This document shows, in pieces, positions 48,276-57,905 of a stretch of 64,000 nucleotides of DNA. Origin of the DNA: Arctopsyche grandis (lineage: Eukaryota > Arthropoda > Insecta > Trichoptera > Hydropsychidae); assembly GCF_051622035.1 (NCBI RefSeq), contig NC_135364.1, positions 22,595,001 to 22,659,000 on the forward strand, written 5' to 3'. Positions within the stretch are counted from its first letter, which is position 1; the number at the start of each line of letters is the position of its first letter. The notes beneath the pieces are model-generated. The model was not told the DNA's origin and ran no database searches. It was given only the letters and a program-made list of their open reading frames with translations. A program made the translations under genes and the position numbers.

Positions 48276-49364
48276 CAGTGCCTTAAGCCCTATGGGCCGG
48301 GCCGCACCGTGCGATTTGCGAGCGACTTGGTTGAGGGCGACCAGACCAATGCATGCAGGTAGATGGGACATGCTACACCCGTCAACTTGTTTGTTGCACA
48401 CATTTCCATACATATTTTCATGTCGCGCAACTAGTCGGCCAACAAAGTTGCACGGTGCGGCCCGGCCCTATGGCGCCCTCTGGTAATCTTTTCAAAGCGC
48501 CCCTAGAATTATTTTTTTAAATTGGTTACTATCCTCCTTTTTCCACGCTTGCAACCGACAGCAAAGTGGTTAACAAGGTTTCCCAACCTCGGGTGGATTT
48601 AAAAATAAATAAAGAAAATAATATTTCAGAAGTGAACTTTTTGAACGTTTCTTTCAGCAAAATCTTTAATTAAAGCTGAAAAATCAAGACTTTCAGCGAT
48701 ATCATTTTTAGTAGGTAGATTTTCAAAATTGGAAAGTCTATTTTGTGACATTATAGACCGGAGATAAGTTTTAATCAATTTAAGTTTCGAAAAACTACGT
48801 TCACCACTTGGTACAGTTTCAGGCAGTGTCAGCAAATTTCGCATATTTAAAAACAACATTTATTTGAAAAAGAACATCGTACCAAACAATTAATGAAACA
48901 AGAAAGCTGAAATCTTTTAATTGCCCCGCCAATGTGGTTGCTTCATGAGCTACACCTTGATCCTTTCTTTCAGTTTCAGATAAATTAATTAAAGCACCAT
49001 GAACATCACCAATTTGATAACGAACTGCTTTGATACTAGCTATTAACTATATTAATAAGGAATTATTTAAGGAATATAATTAATTACACGTGATCAGTTA
49101 GAATCTTCCAGCGATATATAGAAGCTGAAAGTAGAGTAAACAATCTTTTAAGAATAAGATAAGATAAGCATAATAGAATTATAATTCAAAAGGGAATGCG
49201 GCTTCAACCATGAATAGAATTTGCCGAGTACAAATGTTCGAGCTTAGAAAGTAGTTTTAGGGCCTTGGGCACTCTAATTTTAAATTGTAAAGCGCCATAT
49301 GCGCATCGTACGGCGCCCTAACATACTCGGCGCCCGACTCAGCCCCCCCCTAAAACCGGCACTG
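48276..49364 (-). mobile_element. hAT element with transposase fragment
   Basis: It is 1089 bp, with ends CAGTGCCTTAAGCCC and ACCGGCACTG and a perfect 8-bp duplication CTCCGAAA (48268-48275 and 49365-49372). On the - strand the inside encodes hAT transposase pieces: LINLSETERKDQGVAHEA with LKDFSFLVSL, then NLLTLPETVPSGERSFSKLK and LIKTYLRSIMSQNRLSN, the C-terminal dimerisation region of ZMYM/TTF-type hATs. Frames are broken and the N-terminal half is missing. A Harbinger-like MITE is nested at its left end. Confidence 0.9.
48294..48468 (+). mobile_element. PIF/Harbinger-like MITE, copy 2
   Basis: It is 175 bp, from GGGCCGGGCCGCACCGTGC to its inverted complement, with TAT on both sides (48291-48293 and 48469-48471). 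It is nested in the hAT at 48276-49364. Ends are more exact than in the copy at 44405. Confidence 0.75.
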
Positions 49365-49372
49365 CTCCGAAA

Positions 49373-51020
49373 TTATCGAGGCCTAAAAATCCCATAGTCC
49401 AAAAGTATTTTTGTCCGAAAATCCAATGATCCAAATATCTAATGCTGCAAAAATCCCACGGTCGAAAAGTCTTTGATATGGTATTCTTAAAATGTCAGGG
49501 GTACAATTTCATATTTTATAATAATAGTAATTATTAAAATGTTTTTTTTTTTGCAAATTGGTGTTTATGTAGCAGTTAAAACAAAAGCGGTGTTCTAATT
49601 GCAAGATGGCTAACGATCTAATTAAGAATAGCGCTCTGAGACATTTCTGAAAACTAGGACGCCTCGAAAAACTCATTTGTCTTAAATTTGCGAATTACAT
49701 TCACGTCTAAAAATAAGAAAGTTTACAGACAAAAAATTACGTTAGCTCACTTGATTTTCAGAGCTTGTTTATTAGACCGGAGCGAAAAATGTAAATTTTG
49801 GATTGGCCTCGATGGATCTAGTTGAAAACTTGCATCGTATCAAGGTAACGTTAAATATTATTACTTTATCTACATATGTACGCAGTAGCAATAGATGAAG
49901 TTTTGTGATCATGCGAAGATTTTAACTCGAGATTTTGACTTATTCGAACTCAGAATCGATCACTGATCATGTTTTCATGGTTTAGAAAGGAATATGTTTG
50001 TGCGTGTTAGTATGTGTGTCTGTGAATTTTGGAGATTTTTCGAAACCCGTTAGTCCTATTGAACTGAAACTTAATATCGGTTACTGAAATACTTATCGAT
50101 TCGATGTATTTGTTTTCAAATTTTTAATTTGATTGGAAGTACATAGTACCTACCATTTTAGTTTTTGGAGTCAATTATTTCCCAAGGCGTTCAACGGATC
50201 AGACTGATTTTTTTTTTGATGTAATAGAAATGATAAACTTCATGTATGAATATTTTTTTTATTATTTTTATCTGAACCAGAAGTTCTTTTACCCTAAAGA
50301 ATAGAGTTTTTTTTATGTTTTTCTCAGAAACCTTTTGATTTATTGAACTGAAATTTTATATCTGTAATTTTAAGTTTAATATCAAGTAGCGTATAAAATT
50401 AAGATCCATCAACCGGAAGTGACAGTTTACTCTTGATAGATTTTTCTTCTACTATTTTTTTTTACCCTATAAACATAATATGTGTGGTCTTCACAAGAAA
50501 ATTCAAGTACTAATGTAATTTTACCACACGAGTTTTTCTACACTACTAAACGTATCAAACTGAAAATTTATATTTGTATTCTTTATGTACTAACTTAGAG
50601 TTGATAAGGATTTGGATATAATTAGTAAACCAGAAGTAGTAATTTTTATTAAAACAAAATTTAAATATTTTATTTTGACCTTTAAAATTATTTATATCTT
50701 CTTGATATTTAATTTTTATAATATATATATAGTAATGTTAAGTCATAAAAAAAATTTGAACAAAATCCGATAACCGTAAGTAGAACTTTTGTCTTGTGTA
50801 AATTTCCCTAAATTAGCGCTCAATTTGTATCTAAAATGCTTAAATGCTAAAATGTGTGAACGTTTATTTATGTTTCACTATCAAATTTTGTTTTTTTTTT
50901 TAGCTTTTTATATTCCTCAAATACAAAGATAAAGTCGTGGGTTGGTCACGTACGAGTTTTCATTAATTTTTATTGATTTTAAACAATCCCGTCGTTATTT
51001 AGATTATTAATTAAAGTTTA
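49373..51020. repeat. Unclassified repeat region
   Basis: 49380-49470 has phrases AAATCCCATAGTCCAAAAG and ATCCAATGATCCAAA, a short degenerate tandem. 49880-50830 matches 19370-19850, 17970-18200 and 58670-58960 in blocks such as AGATGAAGTTTTGTGATCAT, AACCGGAAGTGACAGTTTAC and TATTGAACTGAAATTTTATA. No termini, coding region or known family were recognised. Confidence 0.5.
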
Positions 51021-51024
51021 GTTA

Positions 51025-51478
51025 CCACCAGAATAGACTGGTGGTTAGCATATAATGCTTTGAAATAAGTGGTCACGCGTTCAAATCCTACTGGTTTCTG
51101 CTGGACAGATCTTGGATTTGTGATTCCTATCAGAGTTTGCCAATTTATCTGATTTTCATTGAAACGGTTCCAACAAATTGGCAACCTTACCCATTTTCCT
51201 GCGAATTTCAAGTATTCAGCAATTTAGAATTTCACCAAATTTTATAAAATGCTACAAATTTGACCATAAATGTCTCTGTGGATGTTAATTGATATGAATT
51301 TACTGAATTTTGCTTAATTGTTTAAAAATACTGCAAATTTACAAATTTGACCATAGATGTCTCTGTGGGTGTTAATTGGTATGTTTTTACTTTGTATAAT
51401 ACTAATAATACTTGTATCAAATGTCCAAAGTTTCTGGCCACCTGGTTACCTTTAAAGCCTTCCTGGTATAAATTAAAA
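51025..51478 (+). mobile_element. SINE with the shared core but another head, copy 5
   Basis: The head ATAGACTGGTGGTTAGCATA, with GTTCAAATCC as box B, differs from the AGCTCGGTGG heads. The core (TCCTATCAGAGTTTGCCAAT) and CCTTCCTGGTATA tail are the same. A second copy of this head type is at 56113-56580. Confidence 0.8.
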
Positions 51479-51629
51479 ATAAATGATAAATTAAAAAAAA
51501 TATATTACAGAAATTTTTTAAAATCTAATCAAAAATGAACAAGTGGCAATCTTATTGCAATTTTATGATTGTACTTATTTATACAATTTGTAAATAATAC
51601 TGAATCTGAGCAAGTCAATTTCTTATTAA

Positions 51630-52187
51630 CCCTGTGAGTGCTGACGTCTTTTCTGTTGATAGCCCGTATCGCTAAAAATTTCGCCAAAATTTCCAACTAG
51701 AATTACATATTTAGAAATACAATAGAAAGCAAGTATAGAAATTGTAGCTAACCCAAACAAACCCTAAATAACTACCGCCGAGGATTTCGAGTTTTGTAAA
51801 GGTGTGCTTAGACCAGAGAAATGTAATATTATAGAAGTGGCTTTTGGTGTTATATTGTTGTCAAGTGACGGTTGTCCACAGACAATCCTAAATAATTTTA
51901 GCATCAGTCGTATTTGACGCTTGGTGTTCGACGTATGTCCGATAAAAACTTCTCTGTTTGTTTATATCACTCGCAAGATGGGCAAGCATCGGTAAAAATT
52001 GCACAATACATTCAAAAACACACAACAAACAACATGGGATACATTTTTATAAGTAAATTGATCCTTGCGATGTAACGTATTTATAGAGACGTGCCGCGTA
52101 AAATTGACAACAATTATTTATTCGTAAGAACCCCGCTATCTCTCTGGTTTAGACTCTCTAATATATCTTATAATGTCTAGTAAAATG
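51630..52187 (+). mobile_element. piggyBac-like MITE family 1, copy B1 (left part)
   Basis: TTAA at 51626-51629, then CCCTGTGAGTGCTGACGTC and the family body to about 52187, where repeat X begins. It is interrupted by the hAT MITE at 51814-52147. The right terminus is missing. Confidence 0.75.
51814..52147 (+). mobile_element. hAT-type MITE, 334 bp
   Basis: The ends CAGAGAAATGTAATA and GCTATCTCTCTG (reverse CAGAGAGATAGC) share a short inverted match. Flanks GCTTAGAC and GTTTAGAC give an 8-bp duplication with one change. It is nested in a piggyBac-like MITE. Confidence 0.75.
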
Positions 52188-52754
52188 TACATAGGTATAT
52201 AAATAATATAATAGTGCTATTATGTGTGCGATAACGCATTGCGTATTATAATAGTCGTTTCGATTCGACATATGTACGTCACAGTTAAAACACTGTCAGC
52301 AAAACATACGAATATAATACGAACATAATATCAACAAAAACTTCTATATGTACTGTTTGCTACCAATGTTTCCTCTGGTGACACGACAGCTCGTTCACAG
52401 ATTTTCCGTAAACCGAGGATGCGCTCCAGGCATTACGTATACGGCCATCTCTTTCTCACCCCGTCTGTTCACCAAGATCTCGTATACTATGCCATTACGT
52501 ATGCAGCCATTTCTTTCACAAACCGTCTGTTCACCGATAACAGACGGTCTGTGAAAGAGATGGCTGCATACGTAATGGCATAGTAAACGAGATCTTGGTG
52601 AACAGACGGGGTGAGAAAGAGATGACCGTATACGTAATGCCTGGAGCGGATCCTCGGTTTACGGAAAATCTGTGAACGAGTTGTCAGGTAACCGTTTCCT
52701 CTAGGGCAATTAGTCTCTAGAGCATTTAACGCCATCTATTAAAAAAATATTTAA
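52188..52754 (+). repeat. Unclassified repeat X, copy B
   Basis: Same block order as 9327-10110 but without the two MITEs found there. It is interrupted instead by the foldback at 52377-52693. It is followed directly by a piggyBac-like MITE, as in copy A. Confidence 0.65.
52377..52693. mobile_element. Nearly perfect foldback, Mutator-type MITE, 317 bp
   Basis: Two arms of about 150 bp, from TTCACAGATTTTCCGTAAAC at the left to GTTTACGGAAAATCTGTGAA at the right, meet at CACCGATAACAG with almost no loop. Differences between arms are few. GTTTCCTCT lies on both sides (52368-52376 and 52694-52702), a perfect 9-bp duplication. The ends are GGTGACACGACAGC and GTTGTCAGGTAACC. Confidence 0.88.
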
Positions 52755-52758
52755 TTAA

Positions 52759-53378
52759 CCCTTTGAGTGCTGACGTCTTTTCTGTTGAAAGCCCGCCATG
52801 CTGAAAATTTTGCCAACATTTTCAACTAGAATTATTTAGAAATCCAATAGAAAGCACGTATGCATAAAAACCCTAGATAACAATAGAAGCAAGTATAAAA
52901 ATTTTAGCTAATCCATACAAACCCAAGATAACTATCGCTGAGGATTTCGAGCTTTGTAAAGGTGTGTTTCGACTCTCTAATATATCTTGAAACAATATAA
53001 AATAAACTAAAGAAGTCTATTAATGAATATATTTTTTCAAAACTAGTTCCATCTTCTTCATTGTTGTTGAAATGTAACGCTCACAAATCTAAATGCCAAG
53101 TCGCAATCTAAAATACTCAGAAGTTCACAAGATTTCCATCGAGAAATTTTGCTATGGTTATAAATTCAGAAATTCCGGCGTAAACCAGTCTTTATAAACA
53201 TTGACACGGATTACACTACCCATGTTCAATGTATTTTTTTTCAATGCTACCTGGAAAGGCTTAGCGGGTAGTATTCTTGTTTATTTTTTACATACTCAAA
53301 ATACAACGCCGATCGGCGTATTTCAGGCTGATTGACTTGTTGGCAAAACACCAATCGGCGTTGGTCAGCATTCAAAGG
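52759..53378 (+). mobile_element. piggyBac-like MITE family 1, copy B2
   Basis: It is bounded by TTAA (52755-52758 and 53379-53382), with ends CCCTTTGAGTGCTGACGTC and GGTCAGCATTCAAAGGG. It is the reference for copy A at 10115-11256 without the R1 insertion. Confidence 0.88.
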
Positions 53379-53394
53379 GTTAACCGAGTCAGCT

Positions 53395-54140
53395 TCAGTC
53401 ACTCACTCACTCACTCTTATTTAGAGTACATGATGCGTGAGCGTCATCGCATTCACGCATTACGCGCCCAGTCACAACGCGCTCACGCATCACGCATTCA
53501 CGCACTACACGCTCACGCATCACGCACCCACAGATAATTGCCATGCGAGCACGTTCCGCAAAAACTTTATCAGTCGGTTCGTCCCCGTTTAATTAAAGAG
53601 CTGGCGCCAGTTTCGCGAACAAAGGCGTGCGGGTATTCGATAAATCGTCCGATGGAATTCGAATGGCGTTTCACAATCCAACTTCGAACATTTTAATATG
53701 CCGGATGTTCGGTGCGAAACTTTTTCGAATCGTGCAAATTGAGTCGTTTGCCGAGAAAATCAGCAAAGGGAGGGGGAAATTACCGTGCCTTCCGCGAACA
53801 GATAAACCCCCTCCCCCCCGTTTATAATTATTGTTTCAAATTATCAACTTAAAAGCGATGTTTCTCCGGGGTAGAAAGTCTGCACCCCCGTGAACTTTCC
53901 CCAACACAATAAGTTTTCAAATTAATATTCGCAATTAGTTGATAAAATTTTAGCGAGTCGTATTTCACGGAGAAGCTACTCGAGTATTATTTATTGCGTA
54001 TCTTAATGTGAAAGGTCACCCGTGACGCGAATACACTATAAGATTGTGGCGGTGGCGTTCATTTACGTGCAGACATTACATGGGTGGGTTATGGGAAACA
54101 CTACAGTTGTTGGCCATGCGATAGTTATTGGCCATTTGGA
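53395..54140. other. GC-richer single-copy stretch with a CACGCA array
   Basis: 53398-53535 holds (CACT)n and a degenerate array of CACGCATCACGCATTCACG units. 53540-54130 is less AT-rich than its surroundings and matches no repeat in the window. It has no convincing reading frame. It could be regulatory DNA or a non-coding exon of a gene outside the window. Confidence 0.4.
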
Positions 54141-55371
54141 ATAGAATAATACATTACACCGAAATTATAAAAATAAAACATCGCCACTGAAATATTCTTC
54201 ACACAGAGAGACTCATCGTTGTTGTCGGCGTAGAAGAAACAAGAAGAAGAGACAAATCTTCTCCGATCATATCACAATCTTGCAAAATACTGTACTCGGT
54301 AAGGGCATCTAAATCGTACGGCACGGCTTACCTAGGTATACTCTAGGTATGATGGGCGTATCCTCATGTGTAAAACTATCTAAAAGAAATACCTGCCGCC
54401 TACAACTTCGTGTCTGCGGCAACTTTATATAAAAATATATATAAAAACGGACGCGATGTATGTTTGTGGGTATGTGCGGTGCATTAAAAGAAAACAAATT
54501 TTAAAATACCGAGAGTATATGTTGTACCTAGAGATATTTAATAAAATAAATACACACGAACATGGCGCACAGCCAATCAGACTGAAGTGGTCCACGTGTA
54601 GGATGTAAGATTAGCTGGATTGATAACATAGGATACTTTAGAGCAATAGGTTCCGTTTTATTATATGTGTAACGCGAGAAGATGAGAGATAGCATCCACT
54701 GTTTAAGTGCATTTGTGGGTGAACAATAGACACCCCGGATTAGGCTAACGGGACTAAGTGCCCGAATAAAGGATACGCTGGAGTTCTCATAGACTGGGGC
54801 GAGTGCGTGTGTAAACCATAGACTCACCAGGGTAGACCTTTAAGAGGGTTGGACAGCAGCGCATTGTCCATACAAAAGTACTAAACTTCTCCCTACCTCA
54901 ATTATGGTACTAGAGAAAATATTTTTTAATATGCTATGGATATCCACCATTGGGGTGCATCTATCGTTTTATTTTTTTGATTAATTATTTTTTATAGGAG
55001 CTAGGAGCCGCCAAACATCTATAAAATCGCCTCTTTTTTACATCCACGAAAAGAGTCTAGCGTGGTTATTTAACGGTCGATTTAAAAAAAAATACGCCGA
55101 TAGATGCACAGAAAATATCTTTCTCATATCGATGATGAAATTTTTTTAAAATTAGTCCAGTTTTGGAGGAGAAAATAGTAGAAAACGAAACCTCGATTTT
55201 GTCAATTTAAAACACGTTTAATCTGATTGAAGCGAAACTGTCGCATTCACTCAATATATGTATATATTGTTGCATTCACTCAATATATACATACACTCAA
55301 TATATATATCGAAGAAAGCAACGGTAACAAAATTAAGGTTTCGGGTGTACAGCCCTCTTAAGTACCTAGAT

Positions 55372-55974
55372 CAGTGGTTTTTAACCTTGTTGGAGGTACT
55401 GAACCCCACCAGTTTCATATGCGCATTCACCGAACCCTTAAAATAAAATAAAATAATTTTTTTCAAATTCAAAACATATGTAGGTATATATTTTACTGGT
55501 GCACAAAATGAACCGTGCATCAACATCACTGTGTTCAAAGAACAAAACCATTAAAACATGATTTTCACACAAAAACAAAAACATAATAATGAATAATTAC
55601 TGCAAATCAGTGTGGCTTCTGCTGTTGCCTTTCAGAGACCAGTTCAGAAACCTTGGCAAGTGCCACTCTCGTGTCATTTTCGCAACAAATTCTGTTCCTT
55701 TTCTTCGTTTTTATGTCCAGCATCCTCGAAAAGGATTGCTCGCAAAGATATGTAGTAACAAACGGTATGAAAATCTCCAGAGCTTTCTTAGCAATAACAG
55801 GGTACGTTACCATTTGTTGACACCAAAACTTTAAGAGCATTGTTGTTCTGAAAAGTTGCTGTTGAACCTGGCTCTGCTGAATTTCCGCCGAACCCCTGAG
55901 ACTGACTCACCGAACCCCTGAGACTGACTCACCGAACCCCTGGGGTTCGATCGAACCCAGGTTAAGAACCACTG
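55372..55974 (-). mobile_element. hAT element with transposase C-terminal fragment
   Basis: It is 603 bp, with ends CAGTGGTTTTTAACC and GGTTAAGAACCACTG. The flanks ACCTAGAT and ACCTAGAC give an 8-bp duplication with one change. On the - strand it encodes KKALEIFIPFVTTYLCEQSF with MLDIKTKKRNR and DTRVALAKVSELVSE, the ZBED5/FAM200-like hAT C terminus. A 25-bp unit (CACCGAACCCCTGAGACTGA) is repeated near the left end of that strand. The rest of the transposase is gone. Confidence 0.92.
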
Positions 55975-56002
55975 ACCTAGACAATATATACATTAATGGA
56001 TC

Positions 56003-56665
56003 GAGGAAGCTATGTTGTGCAACTTGTCCTTTATAAGGAGGTACACACGGTGGATCAGATTATTCTGGAGTGAGCGGTGGATTCGTGTGGTCCTCTTGAA
56101 TCGTTGAATAAATAGCCAGCATAATAGACCAGCGGTTAGCATATAATGCTTTGAACAGAGTGGTCACAGGTTCAAATCCCTCTGGTTTTTGCTGGCCAGA
56201 CCTTGGTTTGTGACTCCAGGTTGATCGTTTCCTATCAGAGTTTGTCAATTTATCTGATTTTCATTGAAACGGTTCCAACAAATTGGCAACCTTACCCATT
56301 TTTTCGCAAAATCTCGAGTTTTCAGTAATCTTAAATTTCGCTGAATTACATATGTATATAAAATGCTGCAAATTTACAAAAAAATGACCATAAAATGTGG
56401 ATGTTAGTTGATATGTATTTACTGAATTTCTCTGAATTGTTTAAATTCCTGAAAATTTACAAATTTGACCATATGTATTTATATACTTTGTACAATACTA
56501 ATAATATTTGTATCGTATGTACAATGTGTCTGGCCAGGAAGGAGCATTGGGGTTGCCTGTTAGGCCTTCCTGGTATAAATTAAAAATAAAATAAAATAAA
56601 ATGCTGTGAAGTGACTTTTGCCTTTCATTTGGATCCTGAACCCATCCCTGTTTCGTATTATTCGC
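56003..56665 (+). mobile_element. LTR fossil fragment interrupted by a SINE
   Basis: 56003-56112 and 56600-56665 join to match the LTR 3' parts at 25935-26103 and 24300-24432, sharing TTCTGGAGTGAGCG, TCGTGTGG, GTTGAATAAAT and TGCTGTGAAGTGAC blocks. The SINE at 56113-56599 splits them. Confidence 0.5.
56113..56599 (+). mobile_element. SINE, second head type, copy 6
   Basis: Head ATAGACCAGCGGTTAGCATA, box B GGTTCAAATCC, core TTTCCTATCAGAGTTTG, tail TAGGCCTTCCTGGTATAAAT. It is inserted in an LTR fragment and has an (AAAT)n end. Confidence 0.82.
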
Positions 56666-56669
56666 GGTG

Positions 56670-57560
56670 AAATTATTTGTCAGTGTACACGCTAACGTGA
56701 TTAAGTATACTGTGAAACTCCTCAGAGCCATAACTATAATATAATTAAAGGGATCCGCGAAAACTTCCTGACACTTGGGGCTAAGTTAGTCCCTGAGAGT
56801 AAATTCGTCACATAAAAATCATATTTATTTGTATGTATATGCGATTTTTCACACATCGGTGAAAGTGCCCATTGTACTACACGTTTAAATATTTTTGAAA
56901 AATGTCCGTGTTTTATATTTTAAGTTGGCACGTCAACGCATAGCATTGAAAAAATAAGAGTATCGCGAGAAAAACTGTCAGCCTATTTATTCGCCAGATA
57001 ACGTTGAAATATTCACGCCATGGAAACTCTTTATCGTATGGAAATGAAAGGTGAAGAGGACGAGCAAATATTTCGCTGCTGCGGCGATAGGAAAACTTTT
57101 CGTGAAAACATTTCCCAGAAATCACACACACACACACACGAAATCGTTGTTTCGTGCATTGCGACCAATCAAAATAAAGAAGGGGAGATGAGGAGCCGGA
57201 AAATATTCGCTAGATTTTCCGCACGAGAGGGAAATATTTTGACGGCGATACGTTGCGACATCGATAATTGGCTTTCGAAACGCTTACGATCGTTTTATTA
57301 GCAAATTGACGTGAAAAGCAACAGAATTCGTAACCGCTTTGTCGCATTACATTTAATGTTCTGTCGAGAGTACAATACAACGAGCTCCTTGTAATAAAAA
57401 CACTAATAATACAATTTGCGAATTGAATACCGATAAATGCGTATTACTTACTTAATGTTGTTGGATTTATCGCAACTACGTATTAACGTATGTACATACA
57501 TACATACATACATAGCGTTCATTCTTTAATAATACTCATTCTTTAATAATCAATATACTG
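56670..57560. other. Single-copy-like stretch
   Basis: It contains (CA)n at 57123-57138 and (CATA)n at 57490-57512. A + strand reading from 57020 (METLYRMEMKGEEDEQIFRC) has no recognised family and no splice support. No transposon match was found within the window. A distal exon or regulatory DNA is possible. Confidence 0.35.
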
Positions 57561-57905
57561 CAATGAGAGGCGCCGGGTTCGATCCCATGAGCTGACCTCG
57601 ATTGAAAAGAATTTTTCTGAGTATATCTGTAGTGCTGCTGGTCAGACCTTGATATTTGTAACTCCAGGTCGATCGTTTCCTATCACAGTTTGCCAATTTT
57701 CTCTGATTTCATTGTTGAAACCGTTCCCGGTAAAATTGGCTAAATATCCTTTCTACCTACTATGTCACCGCTATTTGAGATTGATTAATCTACAATAAAA
57801 TTTATGTACAATTCATAGATGTCTCGTTAATTTGCGAGTTTTTCAGTGTCTCGTAATTAAGCGACTTGTGTAATAAAAAAAAAATGCTGCAATGTTTGTA
57901 ATTGG
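57561..57905 (+). mobile_element. tRNA-derived SINE, copy 7, head truncated
   Basis: It starts at the box B (GGGTTCGATCCC) and continues through the core (CGTTTCCTATCACAGTTTGC) to AAATGCTGCAATGTTTGTAA. The final tail is missing. Confidence 0.75.
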
